Notes under the pieces: model-generated
Told to the model about the DNA's origin: nothing
What the model saw: the letters and a program-made list of their open reading frames with translations, nothing else
The model's database searches: none
Shown: positions 11,941-24,540 of the stretch, one piece after another
Position numbering within the stretch: position 1 is the first letter of the stretch
Layout of the letters: each line of letters starts with the position of its first letter
Assembly: GCA_015680685.1 (NCBI GenBank)
Contig: MNCI01010507.1
Coordinates: 78,870-142,869, forward strand
Length of the DNA: 64,000 bases
Origin: Gnetum montanum
Lineage: Eukaryota; Streptophyta; Gnetopsida; Gnetales; Gnetaceae
Reading direction: 5' to 3'
Program-made: the position numbers and the translations under genes

Positions 11941-14760
11941 ATGGCACCAAAAGAAAAAGAACACACAAGAAGCAAGACCATCCCAAATAAATGAAAAATG
12001 GACTAGAATGGAAAGAGGCCAAGAATAGCCTCAACAAGAAGAACCACTTGCAACCCATGCCACAAGTCCTCTTAGGGAGGAGGTAAAAGTGGAATCTATT
12101 AGATAAATTCTAGAACTAGAAGTAGTAGCAACAGAACACTTCCATTGGGATGATGCACCTGCACAATCAGAAAACCTTGAGGTGACCTTAACAAAGGCTT
12201 GCCTAAATCAAATCAAATTGATGGAGGTCTAAAAATTGGTGCTCTAGGAGTTAAACTTTGGTCCATTCCTGGAGCATGCACCAAGAGAAGTGTAGGATTA
12301 GCTGGCCAATCATCACTTCTGCTGAGGAGTGGTACACGTGAGAAACATTTTTGTCCTGGAACAATAGGTAGCCTAGAGCAATAGTAAAGATCAAGGACAT
12401 CTTAGTGTCCTACTTGACGAAGGCCATTGCTATAGTACTTGGGTTTCTAGAAATAGGGGCAAATCTTACTGAGATCCCAATGCAGGTAGATTCGAGCATC
12501 AAAAAAGAATGAATATGATAGTATTATGGTTTCAACCGTAAGGAGTTTGGCGCACTCGCACCGGCAAAGAGGATCCATTATAAGATTTTTGCATTCCACC
12601 TCAATCCCATAGTGAGGCCAAGTAAAATCATTGCCTTCTGTACCTCAGTATGTGTTGCTTTGAGTGGGAGGTTCCTAATCAACCTTCCATAGTTGATCTA
12701 TCTAGAGATGGAGAAGCACTTTAAAGAGAATGAATGTGGAAGGAAGGCACTCCCCTTTCCATGCCTCATTAGGAACCTTTGTTGAAGGGAAGGGATTGTA
12801 TGTGATACTAATGATGATGTTAGAATTGTTTTGACTGGCATGTGAGCGAAATGATGAAGGATAAAACACCTACAACTATAATTCAAGAAGAGAAGTAGCG
12901 ACCACCACCACCACCTACCACTCAAAAAATAGTGCAAAACATCATTGCAATCACCCAATTGTTGCACAAATATAGATAATGCTCTTAAGTGAACAAGGGT
13001 AAAGAGCAGGCACAAGTGGTGGGGACCCACCTATATATAGACAAGCCATGAGTCACTTTAATGAGGTGGCTTGAACAATTAGTCTAATGGATGAGGGTGG
13101 ATCCATTTTCTCAGCCCAAAGAATGCAACTACCTATGAGGTTGAATTTGAGCACTAGAGAGGTAACAGTATCTCTCATAGAACAACAACCACTCCTAGAA
13201 ATTTCTAGAAATGCTATGACCTTCTTGGAGCACTTGGAGGAGGGTGAAGGGACAACTTTTTTGGTGATGTAGCACTAGGGGCAAGAGACAATAATAGAAG
13301 TGGTTGCTAACAAGATTGTTAAAATGCTCAATGCACTTGTGGCATTTGCACCAGACATCACTGCACTCAAAGATGTGCAGATATCCATAGGAACTATAAG
13401 TGGCAGGATAAGCGTAGTGTAGCATGAAAAGTTGTTAGATTAACTGATGGGAATTGGGCAACCACTTCCAGATGTCATTGACCTTTCAGATAATATCACT
13501 GCAACCTAGTTGGAGTTGCTAGAGGTAAGAGGCAAGATCATTATATTGGAGGGGCAACTTGAAACAACCAGAGAGTAGAATGAATGCTTGTTGAAGAGGT
13601 TGCTAAATAAAGAGCCTAGATTACTGACCCCACATTTCTCAACTTGATACTCACAAGAGATGAAGCTATGCAATAGCTTCAGCTTAAGCTCAAAGGGGTT
13701 GAGAATGTAATGGAGATGACAATGTTCTATAGTTCCTTGGTAGAAGTCACATAACACAAGATTCAAAAGGTGTTAGATTATACTTGCTAAGAGAACGTCC
13801 AACTAACAGTAGAGAACCATCGCCTGCGAAATGTTGATGTGCATAAGTAGTAGTTAATAGATTTCATCCATCAACAACGAGAGCAATTGGCTAGAGCAAA
13901 CATAGAGCTAAGGAGATTGGTAGTAGAGAACAGGAATCTCTCCATGGAGGAGGTGTGTGCCCTTTTCCAAAATATTGCAATTTAGGTAGCCACCTAGAAA
14001 TCTGAAGCTCTCAAATTTGGGAAAGTTAAAGATCATTATAGAGAGTAGGTTAGCCTACAAAAGGAAATAAATAAAAAACATATTCAATTGGCAAAGAAAA
14101 AGGTAAATGATGCCCTCTAGCAACTCAAGGAAGGGAAGTTTGGCAACCCATCATTGATGGTATAGATACCTACAACAAAGTAGAAATTTGCACAAAGGAG
14201 TTGTAGATCAAGAAGATGATGAAGTATATAGAGCTTTCCAATCTCCGTTATGCAAATTTGGCCATGTTGACTACTGAATAGCTGCGATTTGAGTTGGAGA
14301 AGTAAGTGGCCAGCTTGTACTTACTGTATGAGGCTGAGTTCAAGCACCATAAGAACACCAAAAACACACTTTCTGTGGCTAATCCTAAACTCGATGTTCT
14401 CAAGGCAAGTTTCATAAATTAAAGATCAACTATTGATAACCTAGGTAGAAGGATGAATGACTATTAGGAGCTAAAAAATGCATTAGGGAATTCGACATCA
14501 AACGTAAATAGTTTGTTGCCTAGTTTATCAATGTAAAGGAGATGTTCCTGATCATGCCCTGTTAGTGGGATGTCCCATTCTAGCCAACATTGGTGAAGCC
14601 ACGTGGACCATAAATGATCCCTAGAGTAAGGAGGAGAAGATGAAGGCATTTCTTGATACATTTTGCCTTCCACTAGAGGTTACAATTGCAGCAAGACAAC
14701 CACATTTACTTCAACCACCGCATGGGCCCGAAGAAGATGAAGGTCCTTTAGAGCCTTAGA
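11941..14760 (+). pseudogene. ORF3 of A1 (plant-transposon domain plus coiled coil)
   Basis: ATG at 11941 aligns with ATGs in A2 (24541), A3 (38471) and E (46321). The N-terminal third shows the conserved LPFPCLIR-like segment near 12745-12770, typical of plant transposon-encoded proteins at this position. The rest (about 13080-14640) is Gln/Glu/Lys/Leu-rich heptad-type sequence. It ends in a conserved tail (WDVPF-type, then W-x3-DP-x-SKEEKMK, near 14565-14650). No membrane segment or signal peptide was recognised. The function is unknown. Many stops occur, mostly at former Gln and Trp codons. Confidence 0.65.
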
Positions 14761-15011
14761 AGCCACCACTTCCTTAAACTATCTAATCTTCACCACTGTC
14801 TTCATATCATCAAAGAATGTGTTGTTAAATTTTTGTAGAGTCATGTAATGGTGTTCAATTTTGTGTCATGGACACCATAAGTTTTATAATTTGTAGAGCT
14901 ATATAGTTGGACACTCAGTTTTGTCAAGTTAGTTTGTTTTGTTTTATTAAGAGTCAACAAATAATCCCATATATTCCAATTTTATAAAAGAACTCAAGTG
15001 CGAGATTTCAT

Positions 15012-15026
15012 TCAGTCATGGGGGTA
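15012..15026 (+). other. Polypurine tract of A1
   Basis: CAGTCATGGGGGTA directly precedes the LTR start TGATGA. It is the expected primer site for plus-strand DNA synthesis. The same sequence type precedes the 3' LTRs of A2, A4 and E. Confidence 0.7.
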
Positions 15027-15951
15027 TGATGAAGCATCAATTAGCCTTGTTGATGGACCCCCATCGTTGAGGCCCTATTTACATTATGTTGCCCTATCGA
15101 TGGGGCCACATCAAGATAGCATTTGCTACCTTGATGGGGTCTCGTTGACATAGCCCTAAAGAAAAAACTATAAATATGAGCTCCCAGACATGTTTATGAG
15201 CATTATATTCATAGCATTAGCTGAACTCTTGCACTTTTTACATTTGAAAGTTAGAATATTTCTCCTAAGTGCCCGTAGTAGGAGTCATTGAGTGCACAAA
15301 TCTTTATTTAAGCATAGTTATACCTGAGCATGATAGTGTGTATGACAATAAAGATGAGCTTCTTGATAAACCTTGTATCATTTTGGATAGCTTAAATGTT
15401 TTATCTATGAATTCATTATTTTTATTAAATATTCAATCAATTAAACTAATTAAGCTAAATTAGACTTAAATCAATATAGCTAAATAGGTTAAGTACATAA
15501 GTATGACCATTTCAAGCGTAACACGTATTCGCTTAGTAATCCTAGTAGCATTATTACTTGGTATGCCCAATAGTATAGCACTTGGTAACCTAGTAGTGGA
15601 TACGTGGGTTTAGGACATGTACAGAAAGTAGGACTAGATGCTTATGTTAGGATTAGTTAAATATTAGTTAGCTGGTTAAATTAAATTAGTTATCAAATTA
15701 TTCTATCTCTCTTTTCAAAAACCAAAACCATAAAACATAAAATGATAAAAATTATATGCCTTGATTACTCTTAACCATACCATTATGCTTTACAAGTGTA
15801 ATTGGGAAGATAACAAATGACCTTTGGGCAAGGTTCACTTCCTAGAAGACTAGTGTACCAAAAATTATAAAGTCCACAGAATTTGACCAAATCGTGCATG
15901 AACACTTTGTGATTTGTATGGTTGAGTATAAGGGTACCTTGCTACTCATCA
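15027..15951 (+). repeat. 3' LTR of A1
   Basis: Starts TGATGAAG and ends CTCATCA, 925 bases. It has palindromic or inverted motifs with ATCGATGGGG near 15092-15105, TATAAATA at 15169-15176 and AATAAA at 15347-15352. The 3' end carries the conserved TATGGTTGAG...GGTACC...CTCATCA terminus. It is close in sequence to the partial 5' LTR of A3 (29632-29941), so A1 and A3 belong to one subfamily. Confidence 0.8.
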
Positions 15952-16328
15952 GTAACCTAGCAATGGTATTTGTGCTCAGGATGTGCACGACAAGTGGGAT
16001 TGGATACTTATGTTAGGACTAGTTGAGCAATAGTTAGTTCATTAGATTAAAGTAGATATTAAATTACTTTATTTTCTATCATATTTATTTCAAGTACTAA
16101 AATCATAAAATGTAAAATGATAAAAATCATGTGCCTCAAATACACTTTAATCATACTCTTGAGCTTCACAAGTGTAGTTGGAAAGACAACGAATGTCCTT
16201 AACATCCAATCTACTTCATAAAGAACTAGTGCACTAGAAAACTATAGGGTCCATGAAATTCAACTGGATTGTGCTTGAACACTTCGTGATTCATATTGTT
16301 GAGTATAGGGGTACATTATTTCTCATCA
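15952..16328 (+). repeat. Truncated 5' LTR of A2
   Basis: Begins GTAACCTAGCAATGG, equivalent to an internal LTR position, and ends TTTCTCATCA. It lacks promoter and polyadenylation signal. Confidence 0.75.
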
Positions 16329-16329
16329 T

Positions 16330-16347
16330 TAGTGCCATTATTGGGGA
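16330..16347 (+). other. Primer binding site of A2 (tRNA-Asp type)
   Basis: TAGTGCCATTATTGGGGA lies one base after the LTR. It resembles TGGCGCCGTTGCCGGGGA, complementary to the 3' end of plant tRNA-Asp as used by Athila elements. The differences are transitions. Confidence 0.7.
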
Positions 16348-16482
16348 CTCTTTTTGTTTGGAATGTGCACGATCTAGGATTAGTGAATATCATTAACATC
16401 ATTGGATGAACCCCAAGGTCAACATCATTCTCACACATAATATAATCACATAACCACACTAATATTTTATTTATTTTGAAAA

Positions 16483-18250
16483 ATGTCTTCTTCTCATAGG
16501 TGTGATGATGCTAAACCACTAGTCCCTTAAATATGCAAGGTGGTATATACTCATCGGGATGAGTATGTGCCTGACTTCACCTTCATCTTGCATCAGGATG
16601 AACAACTACAATGGCATGAAATGGAAGGTAATATTGTAATGCCTCTTGATCGATCTATGCCCATGATGCTAGTTCAAACTCTTAAGAAGTTAGGCATTCA
16701 AGATCTTCAAGAGGAGTACATCATGCATGATTACAACTACTAGGACTACTATCACACTGAAACACAACATTAGAGAGGTTGACACTAGGAGAAAAACCAT
16801 GAGTTGATGAAGGGAAAACGATTCACGAATCCCTTATTCTTGCTAAACTAAGATGAAAACGAGGACACTTCCTATGGGAGCTCTCAACATGAAAATTCTC
16901 CATCCCTTGTTACTGGTGATGAGGGTGTGGCCTTGAATTTACGATCCACTATCAACAATATAGGTTCAAGAAAAGATGAAAGGGGCTCAAACAAGCATCA
17001 AAATGATAAGAAAATTGAAAAATGTGGTTGTGAAAATCAAAGGAGAGTTGGTAGATATCATGGTGGAGGTAATCCTCCCTCCTCTTCTCCATCTTCATGT
17101 AAATCTTCTTCTTTCTCTTTTGGTTTTAAAAAATGTTGCAAAAGAAGCAATTGTGATGGAGGTGAATAGTGGGACAATAATACTAATCGCCATGCCAACA
17201 ATGCACAAAGGGGTAATAGAGGATATCATCAATGACAAAGAAATAATGATGATGATGAGACTCTACTGGCAACCCGAAGCATGTTAAATATTGTAGAGGT
17301 TATAAAAATTTCAACCATGCATGTGAAGGATAGTCAGATTAAGTGCTTAGACATGAATAATATCCCAACATATGATGGGGGATATAACTCTGATCTACAA
17401 AACCATCTATAAGCCTTTCACAATGCCTACACCTTACAAAACATAAAAAATGACTAGCAAAAATTGAAGCTTTTTCCTAGGACACTCATCAAAAAAGTAG
17501 AAATCTAGTATCGATCCTTGCAATTAGAATCCATTCGCAGATGGAGTACCATGTTAGAACTATTTAATGACAAATACCAGATGTACTCTAGAGTGTCTAA
17601 TCTAAGAAGGAAAATCCAAGGCTAGAAACATGGAACACATGAACCCTTAGATGCTACCATGGGTAGATATTATTCTCTCTTACACTAATGCCCTAGCCAT
17701 GGTTATTCTTAGAAGGAATAACTCCACCACATCATAGATGGGCTTAGAGCAGAAACCACAAGAACTCTTGGGATTTATGGCCAAGGGAATAGGTAGCAAA
17801 AGAAGAAGATGAGTTGAGAAAGAGGAAAAGTGTAGAAGAATATAATAAGGACCCTTCCATCAGGAAAAGGAAGGTCTAATTCTGTGATGAGGAGAAGTTA
17901 GCACTCGACAAGATGGTGAACAAAAAAACCTTGCCCATCCAAAAATTTGTTTTTGATATTTCGGTAAAGGTTGATAAATTATGAGACTCTTTGAATGGAA
18001 AATTCCAAACTATTATGAAGATTGCTACAAAATGCAAAAAGCATAATAGTGATCATAACCACAAGAGGCGAAAAGAAGTTGAATGTGCCTACCAAAGAGG
18101 TAAGGGCAATGCTGCTGCAGTAAAAGAAGTTGTGGAGATAGCCTTCGATGATGATGTTGGATGTGACATCTATCAATATGAACATCCTAAGGGATGTTGC
18201 CTTATGATGTCACACTTACAAAAGTTTGAGGTGTACACACTAAATTCTTA
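16483..18250 (+). pseudogene. gag of A2
   Basis: Starts MSSSHRCDDAKP, homologous to the starts in A3 and A4. The N-terminal domain (VYTHRDEYVPDFTFILHQDE) is open at 16540-16743. A Gly/Ser-rich stretch follows at about 16927-17169, then the core at about 17340-17780 (LDMNNIPTYDGGYNSDL; LELFNDKYQMYSRVSNLRRK). The zinc-knuckle-like CDIYQYEHPKGCC is at about 18162-18201, where the second Cys is now Tyr. Stops and at least one frame change break it. Confidence 0.75.
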
Positions 18251-18889
18251 ACTAGAAAAGTGGCAAGTGCCCACACAATTGCCTCATCCTCAAGGCAATC
18301 CAAGGCAATTCCACCAAAAGTAGTAAGCTTACTATTTAAGTGGAGCTCCATCATAACTGTATGAGTAATACCAGTAGTGGAAGCAACCATAATTGTGGGG
18401 GATGCAATCACCAAGATAGCAGTACCATTACAAGCAACTAGATCCATATGAGCACTATGTTTAGCAATCCATTTCCCCACGTGGCTCTACCAATTATGCT
18501 TCATTTTAGCATCACTATTATCCTCTAGAGTACCATTGAACTCTTTCATCATCTACTTGTGGGAAGCCTCCATATCCTTACCATCCTCTGCATTTTTCTG
18601 CACATATTCCTCCACCCTCAACTTAGTTAGTTCTTGCACTATCTATGCAGGGAAAAATTCTTTCATAGTTATAGCAATGAAATGCTACGAGGGTTGTAAA
18701 TTTACAACTGGCCTTCCAACCAAGTGGTTTGGACTATAGATATAAGTAATGACCATATTTCCAACCCAACAGTCCTCCCAAACCCTCACAACCTAATACA
18801 GTTAGTCATCCTCTATCTCTAGCATCCTCAACCTCTACACCAAACACATTTGAGGACCCTTGAGAAACCAAATGTTGCCTTAGATCTGC
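18251..18889 (+). pseudogene. Gag-protease linker of A2
   Basis: Degenerate Gln/Pro/Ser-rich remnant alignable with the A1 and A4 linkers. No motif is visible. Confidence 0.45.
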
Positions 18890-21800
18890 ACTATGATGGT
18901 AACTGATGTTATCTTCAATTGGATCAAGGTTGGCAACCTTTCCATGAAGAGATCTAACTTGGCAAGTCCTCTTATTTACTTACAGATCACTAGACATGAG
19001 CCATGCAAGGCTCTTCTTCATTTTAGTTTCAGCATCAATCTCATCTCCCATCACATGTACAAGGCCTAGAACCTACGACCTCTCAAGAAGAGAAATATCC
19101 ATTTAGAATTGGTAGACTAATCAATCACAATCCTATCGATGTTTTAGTGATCAAGGAAGAAAACTACAAAGGTGGCTTCCCCATAATTATGGTATATGCA
19201 TGGATTAAGCACTCTTGATGCACGAATGGGCATCAAGGACCTCTCCTTGGAAATCTCCAAGGAGAATGAATTTTGACAACTCAAGGAGAAGAAAGTTCCA
19301 TGCATTGCATATAGTGATAATGGGTGCAATTGTGTGTAGAAAACTTGGTCCATTAAAAGTACATTCATTAAAGCATGTAATTAGTGCGCACATGAAACTG
19401 ATATTCAAAGTTGCCTATACATAGCATCCAAAAAACATGAGGGTACCTAGTGGTTGAGAACTAACTCTGACAGTGGAACACTATGCATGGAACCCTCTAA
19501 GAGCCTAACATGTGCTTATGTCAAAGGCATGGATGAACTTGAGCAAGTTCATCACCAACTCTCCAATGATGATACTTGTTGGGGAGAGTTGGTAATCCCT
19601 AATCATTTTAAGCTAGAGCCCATAGAGTTAAAAACTCTACTAATTGGCATGGAGAATGCATTTTTAAAAAATGGCAAGCCAATTATAATCATTGCAAATC
19701 TTACTCCTGAACAAAAAGACAAGTTCTTGAAGGTGGTCAACAAATGGCCAATAGAATTTTCTTGGTTATATCTTGAATCGATTGGAATTGATCCAAGGAT
19801 ATGCTAGCATCGTATCTACACCAAGCTAGCCATGAAGCCAAGAAGGAAGTCACAAAGATGGTTGAACCCTAAGTTGAAGCAGATTATCAAAGAGAAAATT
19901 GAAAAACTCCTCAAGGCAAGGTTCATCTATGCTATTGCGAATAGTGAGTTGGTTAGCCCACTCATACTTATGCCAGAAAAAAAGGTAACAAGTGGCAGGT
20001 TTGCATTGCCTTTAGGCTATTAAATATGGCAACATTTAAAGATCATTTTCTATTACCATTTGTGGACCAAGTGTTGGACACCATATCTAGGCATTGCTAT
20101 TATAGCTTCTTGGATGGTTATAGTGGCTATAACCAGATCCAGATTGCACTAGAAGATTAGACCAAAACAACATTCATGAGTCCTTGAGGGACTTTTGCAT
20201 ATTGCAAAATGTCATTTGGTTTATGTAGTACCCCTACAACATTTCAAAGATTGGTTCTTAGTATTTTTCAACAATAGATTTGTAGTGGGGTAGAAGTCTT
20301 TATGGATGACTTCTTTACTTATGGGGCTACATTTGAGCAAGCCCTAGATAGCCTTGAGCAAGTACTAAAAGAAGGTGTTGAAACAGACTTTAGGCTCAAT
20401 TGGTAGAAAAGCCATTTAATGGTCTAGGAGGACATAGTACTAGGGTATAGAATTACTCAAGCAGGGATCGAGGTAGACCCAAAAATGATAAGGGTCTCCA
20501 AGGAATCACACGTCAACTAGAGATAGTCAAAGATGTTTGATCATTTCTTAGACACACTAGCTACTACTAGTGATTTATAGAGAATTTCTCTAAGATTGTA
20601 AAGCTGATGATCAAGCTTACAAAGATAGATGCTTTATTCATCTAGACCAAGGAGTGTAAACATGCATTCCAATAAGTAAAGGAAAAACTAATAGAAACGC
20701 CAATTCTATAGGCACCAAACTAGTCCAAGCCATTTCATATAATGACAGATGCATCTAATTATGCCTTGGTAGCCATGCTCACATAATTGAATGATAAGAA
20801 ATGTCCATACTACATCCACCATGCAAGCTAAAGCATTATGGTGCATAGTTGAATTACACCACAATTGAGAAAGAACCAATGGTAGTAGTATATGCTCTTA
20901 AGAAGTTTAGGCACTATGTGCTTGGCTACAAAGTGTTTGTCCACATAGATCACAGTGCCATATGCTCCCTAATGAATAAGCAAATGGTGAGCCCTTGTAT
21001 CATATGATAGCTTGTGATCTTGCAGGAATTCAATCTCATGATGGTAGATTGAAAAAGAACTGAGAATGTGGTTGTTGACCACCTCTCTTGGTTAAAATGC
21101 CATAATAAAGGAAAGGAACCTTCTCTCTAATTAATTTCTAGATAAAATCCTCTTTACAAGAGCAATAAATGATCAAGTGCCTATTGAATCAATTTGGTAT
21201 GATGGCATCCTCACTTACCTTCTCACTTAGGAGATGCCATAAGATCTAGACTTTAGAAAGAAACAATAATTTCTTCATTGAGCTAATTACTTCATGGAAA
21301 TCAATAGACACCTTTATAAGGTGCGTGTCAATGGTCTAGTTCATTTGTGTGTCCCTGATGTAGACTAATTGCACATTCTCTAGGATGCTCATGAGAGCAC
21401 TTGCAGAGGCCACTATGTAGGGAGATGCACGACCATAAAAATCCTGATGGTAGGATACTATTAACCCACAATCTTTAAGAATGCCCACCAATTTGTTTGA
21501 TTTTGTGAGCATTGTTAATGAGATGGTGGGATGACCGCACGAATGGAGGATCCTCAACAATGAATTCAATTACTAGAATCCTTTGACATATGGGGAATAT
21601 ACTTCATGGGTCCCATCACATCCATGTCTAATGAAAAGGCATACATCATCATAGTAGTTGACTACTACATCAAATGGACAAAAGTAATAGTTGTCACCAG
21701 TTGTACACCATCCATTGCTACCCAATTTATACAACAACATATTGTAAATAGGTTTGGTATGCTACATGCATTGATTTTTGACAATGGAATCCATTTTACA

Positions 21801-22490
21801 TGTGCCACCTTTTGGAAGTTGATGTAATTCTTGGGATTTGAATATAAATTAACAACACCCTATCATCCCCAAGCCAATGGCTAATCAAAAGATGCTAATA
21901 GGAAGATCACAAAGATCCTAACAAGAACTGCAAGAAAATATAGGAGAGATTGGAGCACAAAAATCAACGATGTTCTTTAGGCCTAGTGTTCCATGTGGAA
22001 ACTCCCCATAGGCTACTATTCTTATGAGCTAATGTATGAAAAACATCCAACACTTCCAATCCAATCTGAGCTCCATACACTTTCAACAACTTGTGACTTG
22101 GAGCTTGACCTGAGCTTAGCACAAAGAGAAAGATTGATCAATGTGAATGTGCTAGATGAAAATCGATTAGTGGTCTTATCTTTGAATGGAGTGCACAAGG
22201 GATACAACAAGAAGTGTCATGACCTTAGAATCTAGAAAGTAAAATTTTAACTTGGAGATAAGGTTCTCTACTGGAACCCCACACATGTACCCCAAAAGAC
22301 AAAGCTCCAAACATTGTAAGAGGGATCCTATATAATTGAAAAAACCTTTCCCTTTGGGGCCATGTTAATCTACAAACCTGAGAGCCCACATAGAAAGTAG
22401 TTGGTTAACATCCAACAATTGAAATCTTTTCTCAAGCCAAGACAAGATAGTGCAACTACTACCTCATTAGATGAAGAACCACGCTTTATA
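18890..22490 (+). pseudogene. pol of A2: protease, RT, RNase H, integrase
   Basis: Protease lies at about 18930-19260; the DSG triad is lost (HFS near 19011). A pre-RT segment is open at 19454-19807. RT is at about 19830-20500, with an intact FMDD box at 20299-20310 (FMDDFFTYG). RNase H is at about 20740-21090, with MTDASNYA keeping the first Asp. Integrase is at about 21310-22240. Its first Asp is Tyr (GIYFMG, near 21595), the second is kept (FDNGIHF, near 21776), and the Glu is lost beside a stop in NG-stop-SKDAN. An open C-terminal block runs 21993-22235. It is dead by stops and catalytic loss. Confidence 0.8.
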
Positions 22491-24002
22491 TTTCACATCT
22501 CTTCCCTTCAACACAGTCATGGGGGAGATGGCCATCTGTGCTAACCATACACATGGCTTCTTAGTTTTTCACTTTTTTATTTTAGACATTTTTGTTTTAC
22601 ACTTTGTTGAATTTTTACCCTTTTTTGTTTTTTCACTCTATTGATTTTCTTAATTTTTTTTTACAACATCGTTAGTATGTTTTATCTTTCTTGAATATTT
22701 TATACTTTTTTATATTTTTTTACTTTATTTTTATGTGACTTTTCATTATTTTGTTGTTTACTAATGGTGGTTTGTGTTTAAGGTTTTGATTGTTAATGTT
22801 TGGTTTCTATTTTTGAATTCTAATGTCTGATGACTAAGACATGGTTTATTTTTCATGGAACAGGTAGTAAGTCCATGTCATTTGGCCATCTACAAACTCT
22901 ATGGTTTTCCTTGTTTTGGAAGTTTGAGGTTCCTTTCATTACATAAACTTTAATAAATTGGTGACCTTGGTAGTTTCTAGAATTGGGAAGGATTCAAGGG
23001 TTTACACAAGGTATGACTTGAAGGGAACTCAATACTCTTTGTACTATTGTACTTACTTGGGTGCTTGAGTGTTTTCATTGACTTCTTATCATTTCATGTT
23101 GACCAATAATAGGAAGTTAAATAAAGTCTTTGCATGGTGTGTTTTCCATTCAAAAAGAAAAAAAAAACAACATAAAAAAAAACATGATGGAAATTCAAAG
23201 CACACCCCTTAGACAAATAAATAGGCTACAAGAATTAGTTATGGGATTAGAAAGACATGTTACCCATGCCTAAAGGTCCCCTTTAACTAAGGCTCTCTCT
23301 CACTTCCTACATTTTTTTCTTCTCTTTATGGAGTAGTGGTTGTTTTATAGGAGGACTCTTATGTATTGAGGGGGTGGATTAGTCTTAGAGTGGCGATGCA
23401 AAGTCACAAAAGCGGTTGGTTTTGATATGGACTAAGGATGGATCTTCTTGGGTCATTTTAAACATAAACTCCACAAGGGACTTCTTATGACCTCAATTCG
23501 GGATTCCATTCCACCTTCTTAGTCATCCATCTATGTTGCCCGTAACTCATCTCACTACTGATTTCTATGTTATGCTCGATGTCTTAGTTTGATGTGTTGG
23601 AATTCTTGAATATATTATTCCAGGTTTTTTCTTATCTTTTCATGATCATTAATCAACTATGGGGCCCACGAACTTCTTACTTGTAGTTATGCAAGGGCAA
23701 AAAGGGCATGTGCTTGCTATGGGGAGGACCCACTTGCATAACTCTTAGTTTGGATAGTTAAGCCCCTTACCTTAGACATTGTTGCAATCATACCTTTCAC
23801 GTGCCCCATTGTGCATCCATCTTTGTGCTCCTTAGACTTTCATAAAACTTCATTCTCCAACCATTTTCTCAATTTTTCAAAGTTTTTGAACTCCAACATC
23901 CTCTTATACTATTTTCATCATGTTTGTGGCTTTTTGGGCTTCCATTTGATCCCTATTTCACTCAATAACTCGTATTGTTAAAGTTTTCCCAAAGTCAATG
24001 GT
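22491..24002 (+). other. Pol-ORF3 spacer of A2
   Basis: Non-coding and alignable with the A1 spacer. It holds a PPT-like motif (CAGTCATGGGGGAGATGGCC) near 22514-22533 and an A-rich-loop inverted repeat at 23136-23206. No gene is visible. Confidence 0.6.
23136..23206 (+). repeat. A-rich-loop hairpin in A2 spacer
   Basis: Arms GGTGTGTTTTCCAT and GATGGAAATTCAAAGCACACC flank an A-rich loop, at the same place as in A1, A3 and A4. Confidence 0.5.
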
Positions 24003-24090
24003 GATCAATAGCAGCATCGACTAGGCCTAGTTGATGCAGTGAACCCTGTCAACTAGGCCTCATCGATGTAACATAAAAAATCTATAAATA
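24003..24090 (+). promoter_or_regulatory. Internal promoter-like block upstream of A2 ORF3
   Basis: Perfect palindrome ACTAGGCCTAGT at 24020-24031, then AACTAGGCCTCATCGATG near 24051-24068 and TATAAATA at 24083-24090. The A2 3' LTR carries related units (CAAGGCCTTG; AACTAGGCATCGTTGATG) before its TATAAATA at 27769. Promoter activity is inferred. Confidence 0.5.
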
Positions 24091-24237
24091 TTGTTAAACA
24101 CTTTAAAATTTTTATCATTTTCTCCACAACAAGAGAGGAGTTTTTGCCATTTTTTAGAGCCCAAAACCTTCCAAAAGCCATAAATTTCTGATCGTTTGTC
24201 CAAATCACTCCATTCTTCAATCTTGCAACTATCAAAG

Positions 24238-24540
24238 GTAAGCTTTTCATCTTGGGGATTGCAAACCTTAAGGGTTTTAATGAAAATTTTTGGTCCCCCA
24301 AAGGGTTAATAAATATAATGATATTAAACCATTAATTTTTGAGAGTTAACCCTTTCAACAACCTCTAATGTGACTATAATCATTTATTAACATCAAAACA
24401 CAAATAAACTAATAATTAAATTGATTAAAATAGCCATAATCAGAACTTAGCCAGGTGTAACTTTTCTAACAAGATAAGGTATCACAAATTGTTTCACATT
24501 ACACAATAATTGCTAACCCATGATCATGTTGGGAATATAG
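24238..24540 (+). other. Predicted 5'-UTR intron of A2 ORF3
   Basis: Donor AAAG|GTAAGC at 24237/24238 and acceptor GAATATAG ending at 24540, immediately before ATG 24541. Length is 303 bases. This copy keeps both splice dinucleotides. Confidence 0.5.

Larger units (their letters stand above)
4310..15951 (+). mobile_element. Athila-like LTR retrotransposon copy A1 (5'-truncated)
   Basis: Carries, in order, gag from mid-gene, pol, spacer, internal promoter-like block, ORF3, polypurine tract and 3' LTR. The 5' LTR, PBS and gag start are missing. Homology with the other copies begins near 4310, directly after the sequence assigned to the minus-strand element. Assignment to the Athila branch of Ty3/gypsy rests on the RT box FMDDLSTYG, the third ORF between integrase and 3' LTR, and the tRNA-Asp-like PBS in sister copies. 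All genes are broken. Confidence 0.8.

Noticed and set aside
15027-16328. A single LTR shared by A1 and A2 as a tandem product of unequal recombination
   Set aside because: There is a complete LTR end at 15951 followed by a second, truncated LTR of another subfamily.
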